Below are positions 17,373-26,290 of a stretch of 64,000 nucleotides of DNA, piece after piece. The stretch is from Acidobacteriota bacterium (GTDB lineage Bacteria > Acidobacteriota > Terriglobia > Terriglobales > Acidobacteriaceae): the NCBI GenBank assembly GCA_021803035.1, contig JAJZME010000068.1, positions 1-64,000 on the forward strand. The letters run 5' to 3'. Made by a program: the position numbers and the translations under genes. Position 1 is the first letter of the stretch, and each line of letters opens with the position of its first letter. The notes under the pieces are model-generated. The model was not told where the DNA came from and did no database searches. It was given only the letters and a program-made list of their open reading frames with translations.

Positions 17373-19683
17373 AGCCGAGGAAGGAAACGGAGGCCGCCGG
17401 CGCCAGGGCGATTATTGCAGACATCCACGCAGTGTTCCAGAAGCCAAGCAGCGGGACAAGAAATGCTGCGAGCAGCAATGCGCCCGCACAGCCTCCCAGC
17501 AGATCGAGAGCGTAGAGCGTGCCTGTGCCTGGTTGTGTTGGGCGGCCATCCTGATGGATCGCCGACGCAATCGGGAACTGATAGCCTCCCGGCATTCCAC
17601 AGAAGATGGCGAGCGCGGAGAAGATGAACTGGGTGAGCGGCATAAAGCCGCTTGCTGCGGAACTGCGGGCTAGCTGAGTGACCAGGAACAGGAGCAGTGG
17701 GGAAGCGGCCGCCAGCAAGAGGAGATTGATAGCTGCCGATCTCAAGAAGAGCCTGGTGTTGTTCCGGCCAAGCTGCGTGAGGCCGAGCAAGCTTCCCAGG
17801 GCGATGCCGGCCATAAACATGCCGATCAGCAGTGCCAGGCTGTAGTAGACATAACCGCAAATTGACTGGAAGGCAAGCAGGAGAAGAAGTTGCAGCGCCA
17901 TGAGCGTGTAGCCTGTGGCGACGACAGACCATGCCGCGACGTAGCGCGCGCGTTTTTCCGCGGCAAAATGCCAAAGGAGGATCAACAAGAGCGACGACGC
18001 GGCAACAACGGCGAGCAGTACCGGGAAGCGGATGCCAGCGAAGTTTTCGAGCAGGCGCGCATAACCAGACTTGAATTGAGCGCCCCACAGCACGGTCCCG
18101 AAGTAATAGGCGACGGGCTCAAAGTCGCGATTGGTGGGAGTCGACGGAAGCGAGCGCAGCAGTTCATTCATCTGCGCCATGCGATCGGGCATCATGCGAA
18201 AGGGAATGAAGTACTCGCGCACGTAACGAGTGTGAAGGCCGCGGCCTTTAAGTCTCGCCATCAATGCGTGCGGATTGCTGGTGAGAACTCCAGGCTGCGT
18301 GGCGCCAAACATGTGGATGGTTGCGCCCGGAATCACAGTCACGTAAGGAAACACACCGTGAAGCGTGTGGTGAATGCAGCGGAGAAAGGCGGCGAGCGCG
18401 GGGCCGATGGAATCTTCCGAGGCGCGCAGATTGAGCGCGACCAGTCCCCCGGGCGCAAGGTGATCGCGAACCGAGCGGAAAAATTCTGTGGTGTAGAAAC
18501 GGTTCAACTGGGCATTTTCCGGTTCGGGTACGCTTACGATGACCGCGTCGAATTTGCGCCTGCTTGACTTCAGATAGCGCCGCCCGTCGGCGTAATGGAC
18601 ATGAACCCGCGGGTTGGCGAAAGCGCGCGCATACTCGGCTGGAAAGAACTGCTTGTAGATCCCGATCAACGCCGGGTCAAGCTCAACGTAGTCGAGCCGC
18701 TTGATGGTTGGATGTTGAAGAGCTTCGGCAATGCTCCCATTGATGCCGCCGCCCATAAGCAAGACCCGCGTGGGGGCAGGGTGTTCCAGCAGCGCGTAAT
18801 GCACTGTTTCCTCGGCTGCTGCCGCGTCAGGCACATTGGCGAGCACGGCGCCGTTTTCATAGATGCTTCGCAGCCCGCCGGATTCCAGAACGGTGAGCTT
18901 GCCATAAATTGATTCTCTGGAGCCGATCACGCGGAAGCCCTTCCAGATGCGCTGCTGCGTAGCTTGCTCCATGCGCGGCGCTACCCGGACTAAAAGTACA
19001 AGAACCAGCGCTGTTGCGGCTATCGCTGTCCCAACGCGCCAGCGCCGGATTCTGAAATACAGGCTGCATGCCACGATCAGATTCAGCAGGGTGACAATCA
19101 ACGCTAACTGAAAGGAGTTGAGGAAGCCGAGCAAGAGAACGCTGGTGAGGATTCCGCCCAGCGCGAAGCCGGCAGTTTCAAAGAGATAGGCAAGGCTGAC
19201 GGCCGTATGTCCCGCAACCGCGCTCTCTTGCTGCACCATGCGGGCCGCGAGTGCAAAGAGGCAGCCTGAGACGATGCAAAATGCGCTGAGGCTTAGCGCG
19301 GAAGCCAGTGCCAATGGCACAGGCCCAAGCAACTCGCCCGGCACTGCCTGCAAATGTGCCCTTGCGCCGCGCACGATCCAGACTGCAAGTGGAATGCTCA
19401 GGGCGCTCAGGCATTCCGCTGCGGCAATGGCCGTGCGTACGTCAGCGCGTCTGCGCGCCAGGCTACCGCCCAGAGTACTGCCTGCGGCAGTCCACGCGAG
19501 CCAGATGGCGAGAAAGACTCCCAGGGACAGCTCATTGCCGTTGAAGAGAACAATGACTTCACGCATGAGCGTGATTTGCCCAACCGCGGCGGCGCATCCT
19601 ACAACCGCGGCAACTGCTTTGGCCACGCGGATGGATTGCTTTCTCGACGCATTGGAACCGTCATGCACTGGACCTGCAATCAT
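17347..19683 (-). CDS. Membrane-fused spermidine-synthase-like protein with altered active site
   Basis: The 778-residue protein has a methyltransferase-fold spermidine-synthase domain in the middle, with several membrane helices before and after it. The SAM-site motifs GGGINGSIAEAL and YVELDPALI are present, as is FYTTEFFRSV. Where real aminopropyltransferases have the catalytic Asp (VDSTDP-like), this protein reads VIVSVPEPENAQ, so the acid is replaced by Ser/Val. It may therefore bind a SAM-like ligand without making spermidine. It is the last gene of the five-gene minus-strand operon and ends tail-to-tail with the Memo-AMMECR1 gene. No polyamine genes are nearby. Confidence 0.8.
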   Translation of the reverse strand: MIAGPVHDGSNASRKQSIRVAKAVAAVVGCAAAVGQITLMREVIVLFNGNELSLGVFLAIWLAWTAAGSTLGGSLARRRADVRTAIAAAECLSALSIPLAVWIVRGARAHLQAVPGELLGPVPLALASALSLSAFCIVSGCLFALAARMVQQESAVAGHTAVSLAYLFETAGFALGGILTSVLLLGFLNSFQLALIVTLLNLIVACSLYFRIRRWRVGTAIAATALVLVLLVRVAPRMEQATQQRIWKGFRVIGSRESIYGKLTVLESGGLRSIYENGAVLANVPDAAAAEETVHYALLEHPAPTRVLLMGGGINGSIAEALQHPTIKRLDYVELDPALIGIYKQFFPAEYARAFANPRVHVHYADGRRYLKSSRRKFDAVIVSVPEPENAQLNRFYTTEFFRSVRDHLAPGGLVALNLRASEDSIGPALAAFLRCIHHTLHGVFPYVTVIPGATIHMFGATQPGVLTSNPHALMARLKGRGLHTRYVREYFIPFRMMPDRMAQMNELLRSLPSTPTNRDFEPVAYYFGTVLWGAQFKSGYARLLENFAGIRFPVLLAVVAASSLLLILLWHFAAEKRARYVAAWSVVATGYTLMALQLLLLLAFQSICGYVYYSLALLIGMFMAGIALGSLLGLTQLGRNNTRLFLRSAAINLLLLAAASPLLLFLVTQLARSSAASGFMPLTQFIFSALAIFCGMPGGYQFPIASAIHQDGRPTQPGTGTLYALDLLGGCAGALLLAAFLVPLLGFWNTAWMSAIIALAPAASVSFLGFNSARHRA

Positions 19684-19747
19684 GGTGGGCTGCGGCGCGG
19701 CGCGCTCACCTTGCGAAGAGGCTGCAAGTCTGCGGTCCGGAAGCAGC

Positions 19748-20818
19748 CTACGAGGCCTTGAGACTGAGCCGGCTGATTTTTACGGCCAGCTTTTCAAAGT
19801 CCACGGTGCCAAGACCGCGCGCCGCGGCCATCTGCAAATAGGGCAGATCTTCAGGGTTCAGATTCCAGTAGGCCTTGGCAACGTACGTGTCAATGGCCAC
19901 CGGATCAGTACTGGCAACGACGGTCTTCTTCAGCGCCACGTCTTCCAGATCGCCGCCGGTCGGCCCGTTACGCAGTAGAACCCGGTAGCAGTCCATGATG
20001 GTAAGCGTGGGCAGCATGAAGTTGGCCAGGTCCACAAGGCTCTGGTGAATCTGCTGATGAAGGCGGTTGCGCGCGCCGCCAAGAATGCCGTACCAGTTCT
20101 TCATGCCCAGGGTGACGCCGACCAGCCCATGCTGCTTGGCAATGGGCAGGTTGATCACTTTGTCCGCATCGAGAAACGGGCCGAAGACAGGCCAGTCCTT
20201 GAGCACGATGCCGTTCATATTTACTTCGCGGAAGAGCCGCTGTTCGGGCAAGATCACGTCAGCGCCCTCGGCGCGGGCAGCGGCTTGAATGCCGGAGCGC
20301 AGGAAGCAGCGCTGTGGCTCGTTGCAACTTACATCGGTAACTACAACGCGCCTGGCTCCGGCCTGCCAGCACTGGCGAACCACTTCGGCGACCAGCTCCG
20401 GGTTGGTGTTGGCGGCTTGTTCGGGAGTGCGGTCCCAGGCGATGTTGGGCTTGAGGACGACCGTGTCCTGGCGGCTGATGAAGCGGCGTATCCCGCCCAG
20501 GTTTTCCAGTGCTTGTTGCACCAGCGCGCGCGGTTCGCCCTCGCGCGCAGCGGTGGCTGTGCCGTTCTCCATGGGGTAGTAGACGACCGTCATCTGGGGC
20601 AGTTGCGCATCGGCTGCAACGCGATGGTCGCGGCGCGCTTGCTCGGGCCGCGCCGGAACCGGTTTCGTATTGCGCTCGCTGAGCCAGAACGCGGCGCCGC
20701 CTACGCCGGCTGCGACTCCGCCAAGGCGAAGGATCTCGAGCAGCGCTTCGCGGCGCGACATGCCGGCGGGGAGCCTGGCTTCCTCTGCATTCAATTTGCG
20801 GTCGCTGTCCCCGGACAT
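19748..20818 (-). CDS. Tat-exported DUF362 protein, divergent member
   Basis: A 356-residue protein with an N-terminal twin-arginine sequence (MSRREALLEILRLGG) and a hydrophobic stretch, followed by a DUF362 domain with VVLKPNIAWDR, VVTDVSC, LPIAKQHGLVGVTLGMKNW and DPVAIDTYVAKAYW. It is more distant from the two paralogues at 13468 and 20831. GGAGAAG precedes its ATG. It lies 12 bp after the other DUF362 gene in one transcript. The job of DUF362 proteins is unknown, but they often sit next to Fe-S or quinone-linked genes. Confidence 0.84.
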   Translation of the reverse strand: MSGDSDRKLNAEEARLPAGMSRREALLEILRLGGVAAGVGGAAFWLSERNTKPVPARPEQARRDHRVAADAQLPQMTVVYYPMENGTATAAREGEPRALVQQALENLGGIRRFISRQDTVVLKPNIAWDRTPEQAANTNPELVAEVVRQCWQAGARRVVVTDVSCNEPQRCFLRSGIQAAARAEGADVILPEQRLFREVNMNGIVLKDWPVFGPFLDADKVINLPIAKQHGLVGVTLGMKNWYGILGGARNRLHQQIHQSLVDLANFMLPTLTIMDCYRVLLRNGPTGGDLEDVALKKTVVASTDPVAIDTYVAKAYWNLNPEDLPYLQMAAARGLGTVDFEKLAVKISRLSLKAS

Positions 20819-20830
20819 AGCTTCTCCTTG

Positions 20831-21829
20831 TCACACCTCCATCAGGTGAATGTGCCGCGGATCGTTGGTGCCCAGCCGGTGCGCGGCATTGGCGGCGGTG
20901 GCAATGTATGCCGGCTCCCGGCCGTCTGCCCGGAGCGTGGGCAGGCCCTCCTGGACGCGCTTGCGGTCGAGCATTTGCAGGGCGATGGAATCGACGGCGA
21001 CGCGGTCCTGACCAATGATCAGTGCATTGGGGTACCACATGTACTCGGGGTTGAAACCGGGGCCCCGGTCGTAAACGGACGAGAGGGCGTCGCCAATAGT
21101 GAAGCAGACCTTATCGCGCACCGTGGGCAGGGCATTGAGATCAGCGACTCCCGGGTTGCAGTGATTGCCGTGAAGCAGATTGGGGTGGTCGACTACGCCG
21201 TACATGTTTTTCATGGTGAAGGTGAGGCCGGCTGAACCGTGATCTTTGAGAATGGGGACGCTGATGACCATGCCGCAGTCGCGGGTGAGGATCTGCGACA
21301 GCCGGAGCAGCGCGGAGCCGCAGGCGACGGCCTGATCTTCAAAGCCGGCGATATCCGATCCGTAGCAGCGGACGCGATTGCGGTCTGTGTTGATCGTCAT
21401 GCCGCAGGCTATCAGGTCGCGGGCATTGCGGTCCCAGACAACAATATTGCCCGCGGGCACGCCCGCCTGTTGGAGCCGCTCGCTGATGGCGTTGATCAGC
21501 ACGGCGTGCGTAGAAATGCCGCGCCCGCCGAGCCCGTTCACTTTGATGCCGATGATTTTGCCACGCGGAATGATCTGCTGCCAGGCTTCGAGGGGCTTTT
21601 CCCGGCCGGTGTAAGCGGCCATGGCTTTGTCGAGCAGGGCGAGCACACGCTTTTCATCCGGCTGCGTGCCGCTGGCTTCATGCAGGCCGGCATCGCGAGC
21701 CACCACCACGCGCGATTGGGCGCTGGCAGCATGCTTCTGGAGTGCATCGGCCAGGCCGAGCTTGCTGCCTGCCCCCACCAGAACAGCTCCCGTGGCGGCG
21801 CTCTTGAGAAATTCCCGGCGATTCTTCAT
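20831..21829 (-). CDS. Tat-exported DUF362 protein, paralogue of the 13468 gene
   Basis: A 332-residue protein with the Tat signal NRREFLKSAATGAVLVGAG and a DUF362 domain. It shares long conserved blocks with the protein at 13468-14517: IKVNGLGGRGIST, KDH.SAGLT...KNMYGVV, CNP..ADLNALP, GPGFNPE and the C-terminal IATAANAAHRLGTNDPR. Two copies, one at the head of each convergent arm, suggest two related steps or a hetero-oligomer. A GGAG before the ATG supports the start. Location is probably periplasmic. Confidence 0.86.
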   Translation of the reverse strand: MKNRREFLKSAATGAVLVGAGSKLGLADALQKHAASAQSRVVVARDAGLHEASGTQPDEKRVLALLDKAMAAYTGREKPLEAWQQIIPRGKIIGIKVNGLGGRGISTHAVLINAISERLQQAGVPAGNIVVWDRNARDLIACGMTINTDRNRVRCYGSDIAGFEDQAVACGSALLRLSQILTRDCGMVISVPILKDHGSAGLTFTMKNMYGVVDHPNLLHGNHCNPGVADLNALPTVRDKVCFTIGDALSSVYDRGPGFNPEYMWYPNALIIGQDRVAVDSIALQMLDRKRVQEGLPTLRADGREPAYIATAANAAHRLGTNDPRHIHLMEV

Positions 21830-21892
21830 GGCTTTCTCCTGACTTGTTTGCGAGCCGGCATGATGGCCGGGTTAAGCTCCTGCGGTGCATCG

Positions 21893-22387
21893 TTACAGTT
21901 TTGCCTCGACGCCACGAGCCAGGGCCATCAGCGCCTGGGGTGTGTCAGGTGTGGACTCATAGGCGACGATGTGGACCAGATAAACGCCCTTGCGGAAGCT
22001 GACACTTTGCTCGTATGCGACGCCGGCATCGCCCAACTGAACGCTCCTGGCGCCTTTGGACAGGCTCGAATCGAAGATCTTGGTTGCGCCTTCGGCGTCG
22101 CCCATTTTGTACACATCCACAACCGCATCCAGCTTGTCCTGGTATTTGTAGTCAGAGGTCAAGGTGGAAACGACGCCGGCGCTGATATACCGGTCCGCTT
22201 CGCCGTCGATGTATTGCCAGAGATCCTTTGCGGCATAGATGCGCGTCTCGCTGGTCTTTTGCCAGCCAGCGACTGCGCCCGAAGCTGGGAACGGGTGGAC
22301 TTTCGCTGTCTTGCATGCAGTGATGGCACACATCGCCGCCAATGCAACGGCAACACATGCCAATTTCATTTTGCCTGTGATCAACAT
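21893..22387 (-). CDS. DUF6599-like lipoprotein
   Basis: A 164-residue protein with a signal peptide ending in a lipobox (ITAC), so it is probably attached to a membrane by lipid on Cys. The segment AGWQKTSETRIYAAKDLWQYIDGEADRY fits the DUF6599 pattern, in which a W..YI.G motif is typical. GGAGAAAG precedes the ATG. It is second in the operon, 16 bp after the polyferredoxin gene, and presumably works at the periplasmic face with the DUF362 proteins. Function unknown. Confidence 0.72.
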   Translation of the reverse strand: MLITGKMKLACVAVALAAMCAITACKTAKVHPFPASGAVAGWQKTSETRIYAAKDLWQYIDGEADRYISAGVVSTLTSDYKYQDKLDAVVDVYKMGDAEGATKIFDSSLSKGARSVQLGDAGVAYEQSVSFRKGVYLVHIVAYESTPDTPQALMALARGVEAKL

Positions 22388-22403
22388 TGCAGATCTTTCT
22401 CCT

Positions 22404-24044
22404 TTATTTGGGGTTCAGAAGAATCTGGCTGCTGGGTGAACGGCTTTCGCCGATGCTGGTTACGTAAACCGCGGGATGATCCTGGATGGGGCAGGCGTAT
22501 TCGCAGGCGCCGCAGCCAACACAGCGGCCGGGATCGATGTAAGGCTGCTTGAGCGTTTTGGCTTTGCCGGATGCGTCGGCCACCTGAGCTTCCAGAATAT
22601 AAATGGCCTTCGGCGAGACCGGACACCACTCCTCGCACACAATGCACTCGGTGGCCATGGCCCACGGCAGGCAGTGGCCACGGTCGTAAAATGCGGTGCC
22701 CAAGCGTACGGGGCGGCTGTTTGATTGGCTGACGCCAACGACCCAACCTTTCTCCCGTGGCGTGATCTGCCAGATGGCGCCGGTGGGGCAGACCTCGGAA
22801 CAAAGAACGCAGCTCGGCTCGCAATAGCCGATGCGGGGCACCAGTGTGGGCGTCCACAAGCCTGCCAAGCCGGCCTGATCGAGTGTGGGCTGCAGCGCGT
22901 TGTTGGGGCAGACCTTCATGCACTCACCGCAGCGGATGCAGCGCGCCAGAAAGTCCGGCTCGTCCAGTGCGCCGGGCGGGCGCAGAAGCCTGGCGTTGCG
23001 GTCCTTGCCCAGCCCCGTGTTGGCGCGCATCAGCGGCACCACCACCGCGCCCGCGGCCAGCCCCGTGACGGCGCGCCGGCGGCCCAGATCAGGCGACAGG
23101 ATCTCTTTCTCTTTGCGGAAGAAGCGGAACTCAATGCCGGAGTGGGGGCAACTGCCAACGCAGTTCATGCACATCACGCATTCAGACTTGCGCCAGGGAA
23201 CGCCGCCGATCGGATCATCGCCGCCCTGGCAGTGGAGCAGGCACAGGTTGCAGCGGTCGCAGGCGACGGGGTCCTTGTGCAGCCCCAGCACGGACCAGCG
23301 CGAGACTGCTCCGAGCAGCGCGCCCAGCGGACAAATGGAACGGCACCACAGGCGCGTAACGCGCAGGCTGGCGACAAGAATCAGCACGAAGAGAACGCCG
23401 AGAAAGACGCCCTGCTGGAAGTGCGTTTGCCGGAAGTCGAGCACGGTGGCTTGCAGCGCGGAGTGCAGGTCTTCGCCAGCGGACCGGACGAAGGCGATGT
23501 GGCTATGCTCAAAGGGCCACAGCGAGGCGCGCACCGCGTAGTTGAATGCGGGAAGAATCGACAGGCCCAGCGAGCGGACCAGCAGGCTGAACGGATCGAG
23601 CCAGCCGATGGCCATCGAGCCGAAGAATGCAGCCACCAGCCCGGCGATGAGAACCACATACTTGATGGTCTGCCAGCGCTTGTAGCGGTTGGACTCAATG
23701 CGGCGCTTGCCGCGTTTGCTCTCCGAATGCCAACTGCCGACGAATTGCTGCAGCGTCCCGAGCGGGCAGATCCAGCCGCAAAAGAAGCGGCCGAGGAAGA
23801 GCGTGGGCAGCAGAATCACCAGGCTCAGCAGCAGGCCGCGGTAAAGAGAGTGCGAGGCCAGCGCGTTGCCGAGCGCGACCAGCGGGTCCCACTCGAAGAA
23901 CAGGCGCACCGGGGCGCGCATCTCAATGTCGCCGGCAGCGCCGGGCGTGGGGCGCAGCGCTGTGAAGATCAGCAGTCCGATGAACAGGAGCAGAAAGAAG
24001 ATCTGCGAGATCCTGCGGAATAGCGGCAATCTTGACCGGGCCAC
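22404..24044 (-). CDS. Membrane-bound polyferredoxin (NapH/NapG-like fusion)
   Basis: The 546-residue protein begins with membrane helices and two NapH-type motifs (GRFFCGWICPLG and CRSICPLGALLG). Cluster motifs follow: CDRCNLCLLHC and CVMCMNCVGSCP, then a Tat-like hydrophobic stretch after RRAVTG, and a NapG-like half with CIRCGECMKVCP, CEPSCVLCSEVCP, CIVCEEWCP and CVGCGACEYACP. It thus joins a quinol-facing membrane part to a chain of about six [4Fe-4S] clusters. It should carry electrons between the quinone pool and periplasmic or membrane partners, here probably the DUF362 proteins (inference). Start is a GTG with GGGAGGAG 4 nt upstream. It is first in the operon. Confidence 0.87.
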   Translation of the reverse strand: MARSRLPLFRRISQIFFLLLFIGLLIFTALRPTPGAAGDIEMRAPVRLFFEWDPLVALGNALASHSLYRGLLLSLVILLPTLFLGRFFCGWICPLGTLQQFVGSWHSESKRGKRRIESNRYKRWQTIKYVVLIAGLVAAFFGSMAIGWLDPFSLLVRSLGLSILPAFNYAVRASLWPFEHSHIAFVRSAGEDLHSALQATVLDFRQTHFQQGVFLGVLFVLILVASLRVTRLWCRSICPLGALLGAVSRWSVLGLHKDPVACDRCNLCLLHCQGGDDPIGGVPWRKSECVMCMNCVGSCPHSGIEFRFFRKEKEILSPDLGRRRAVTGLAAGAVVVPLMRANTGLGKDRNARLLRPPGALDEPDFLARCIRCGECMKVCPNNALQPTLDQAGLAGLWTPTLVPRIGYCEPSCVLCSEVCPTGAIWQITPREKGWVVGVSQSNSRPVRLGTAFYDRGHCLPWAMATECIVCEEWCPVSPKAIYILEAQVADASGKAKTLKQPYIDPGRCVGCGACEYACPIQDHPAVYVTSIGESRSPSSQILLNPK

Positions 24045-24836
24045 TGACTCCTCCCGCGCTGCGGTTCATACCAATCCCGGCGGCTTGCGCCGCCGAACGC
24101 AGTCCTCCAGCGAGGCGCAATATCCTCTCTGGAAATCGGGTCAGCCTGGAGCGCCTCGACGGTGCGTAGGCTGTGGGAGATCCGCTTTCATCTCCTACCT
24201 ATCCTGGCGTTGATTGCGCCGGGACAAATTTCCCGATAGTGGTGAGTCGTCACTTACCCTGGAGGACTTGCGCGTCCCGCACCCCTTGCCGCGAAGGTCC
24301 GCTGCTGCTGACCTTCCGCTCTCGCGCGAGAACGCTCCCCATGTATGAAACATGATTGGCGAAGTAGGAACAATACTACAGTGATCCACATCACGGAATT
24401 TATGTTTTACATCATACTTGGAGCGCAAAAAGTTGGAATTTCCCCTTTAAATTCGCGGGTTGTTGCAACTGCAGATAAGAAAGACCAGCGTAAATTATTT
24501 CCGCCATGAACAATGTCGCGGCGCTGCGGCCGGCGCCGGCGGTTACTCCAGATTCACTCCTGCTTTTTCTTTACAATTGGGAGTAGGAAACACATGCAGG
24601 CGGGCGCGGAATACCGGCATGATCAAGATAGGCCGGGTAGCCCGGGATAGTTTGCCGCAGGCTTCGCAAAGGCGACAGAGTACGAAATCGTACTTCCGCG
24701 CGATTGCACATAACCGCCGGCCCGCTTTTCTCTGATTTTCAACACGCAGCGTGGTTCTGGCAGTTGCGTATTCAGGGCGCAGGCACGCTACGCGCCGCGA
24801 TTCGAATGAACAACAAGATTGGATAGGAGTGAATCG
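24045..24836. other. Long intergenic region between divergent polyferredoxin operon and pfkA
   Basis: About 790 bp without a convincing gene. It contains a GC hairpin GGCGGC-TTGC-GCCGCC at 24079-24094 just before the minus-strand start, and a CRP/FNR-like palindrome at 24381-24394. The region from 24400 to 24500 is AT-rich compared with its surroundings. It probably carries the promoters of both divergent operons. I could not match it to a known riboswitch. Confidence 0.5.
24381..24394. promoter_or_regulatory. CRP/FNR-family binding-site-like palindrome
   Basis: The sequence GTGATCCACATCAC is an exact GTGA-N6-TCAC, the core of CRP-type sites, and also contains TGAT-N4-ATCA, the core of FNR-type sites. 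It lies 337 bp upstream of the polyferredoxin start (minus strand) and 443 bp before pfkA. Oxygen- or NO-responsive control of the Fe-S operon is an attractive reading but not proven. Confidence 0.5.
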
Positions 24837-25808
24837 ATGAGAAATATTGCCGTTCTGACCAGCGGCGGGGATGCTCCGGGAATGAATGCTGCCATTCGGG
24901 CAGCGGTGCGTGCCGGGCTCTCCCACGGGCTGACGGTTTGGGGAGTCTATCAGGGTTATGCCGGCCTGATCGAAGGGAATTTCAAGCGGCTCGGCGCCCG
25001 CGACGTAGGAGGCATTATCCAGCACGGGGGCACGATCCTGGGCTCCGCGCGCTGCACCGAGTTTCAGACTGAGGAGGGCCGCGAGCTTGCCATTCATCGC
25101 ATGCGCGGCGCGGGCATCGAGGGCCTGATCGTGATCGGAGGCAACGGATCGCAGACTGGAACGTATGCTCTGCACAAGATGGGATTCCCCGTGGTTGGAG
25201 TGGCTTCGACGATTGACAACGACCTCTACGGCTCGGACGTGACGATCGGTGTGGATACGGCGCTGAATGTGGCGCTCAACGCAATCGACAATCTGAAGGT
25301 GACGGCATCTTCGCTGCAACGCACGCTGCTGGTTGAAGTGATGGGCAGGAAGTGCGGATATCTGGCGCTGATGTCGGGCATCGCCGGCGGCGCGGAAGCC
25401 GTGGTGCTGCCAGAGGTGGAAGTGGTTCCGGAGCAACTCGCGGTGCGGATTCAGGATGCCTACGAGCGCGGGAAGCCTCACGTGATTGTCGTCGTGGCGG
25501 AAGGCGCCAAGTACAACGCGGAAGGCTTGTGCCGGTACTTCAGGGAACAGGGCTTGCTGCCCGGCTATGAGTTTCGCTCCACCGTTCTCGGATACGTACA
25601 GCGCGGAGCCGTGCCTACGTGCGCGGATCGCCTGCTTGCGACGCGGCTTGGCGTGGCGGCTGTCGAGCAGATGATGGCTGGAAACACGGGTGTGCTGGTG
25701 GGCATGCACAACGGCGAGGTGGCCACGACCCCGCTGGAAGAAGTCGTGCAAGGCGTCAAGCCGCTCGATCCCTGGTTTTTGGAGTACGCCGATATATTGG
25801 CGCGTTGA
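24837..25808 (+). CDS. pfkA: 6-phosphofructokinase
   Basis: A 323-residue phosphofructokinase with the N-terminal TSGGDAPGMNAAIR, GGNGSQTG in the nucleotide loop, TIDNDLYGSD with the catalytic Asp, MGRKCGYLAL and LGYVQRGA. The GGxGS form, without the extra Asp of PPi enzymes, suggests ATP as phosphate donor. It phosphorylates fructose-6-phosphate in glycolysis. I chose the ATG at 24837 because AGGAG lies 7 nt upstream; a TTG at 24819 is less likely. Confidence 0.93.
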   Translation: MRNIAVLTSGGDAPGMNAAIRAAVRAGLSHGLTVWGVYQGYAGLIEGNFKRLGARDVGGIIQHGGTILGSARCTEFQTEEGRELAIHRMRGAGIEGLIVIGGNGSQTGTYALHKMGFPVVGVASTIDNDLYGSDVTIGVDTALNVALNAIDNLKVTASSLQRTLLVEVMGRKCGYLALMSGIAGGAEAVVLPEVEVVPEQLAVRIQDAYERGKPHVIVVVAEGAKYNAEGLCRYFREQGLLPGYEFRSTVLGYVQRGAVPTCADRLLATRLGVAAVEQMMAGNTGVLVGMHNGEVATTPLEEVVQGVKPLDPWFLEYADILAR

Positions 25809-26290
25809 CCGGACTTTTGCGGCGATCGTGAGGCAGGTGAAATTGCCTGCAAGAGAATCTGTGGAAAAGAAAATATTTTTAGGGGGGTGGGTCAGTGGCG
25901 CTTCGGGTCCGGACCGGGGACGTGGGCGAGATTTTGAGCCGGGGCGATGGCCGATACGGCCCGGGAGCGATAGCTTTCAAGCATGGCTTGATTATGCGCC
26001 GGAAGAGCGAAATTCCATGCAAAATGTGAGGGCTGCGGACCGGTGGTGATGAGGCTTTTACGGAGCGAGGCACTTCTTTCATGCTCCGCCGCGGGCAGAG
26101 CGAGTTTCTGGCGCGCGCGTCTGCGATTCCCACCTTCAGTGGTGCTGGGACCAACTGCGAACAAACGGGACCAGCGCAAGTCGCCCAGGTTGTGGCTCCT
26201 CATGATGCCGATATCCCGGGTCCCAAAGCGGGACCCGGAGCGCCCTGGTTTGGTTGTTGGGAGCGGGGGCATCCGCCAGCGCCCAGGCCG
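25809..26290. other. Intergenic region with dispersed repeat copy and hairpin
   Basis: About 480 bp between the convergent pfkA and NTF2-like genes. It holds one copy of the dispersed repeat (25837-25892, minus) and a perfect stem CGGGTCCC-AAAGC-GGGACCCG at 26217-26237 without a T-run. Open frames here have no family resemblance. Confidence 0.5.
25837..25892 (-). repeat. Dispersed intergenic repeat, copy A
   Basis: Read on the minus strand, this 56-nt segment begins ACCCACCCCCCT, continues with AAAATATTT and TTTTCCACAG, and ends with TTGCAG..AATTTC. By my hand alignment it matches copy B at 54223-54278 at about 46 of 56 positions without gaps. Both lie between genes, so it looks like a genome-wide repeat family. 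Confidence 0.7.

Noticed and set aside
25892-26272. 126-codon frame on the minus strand after pfkA
   Set aside because: It reads into the repeat region and shows no family features.
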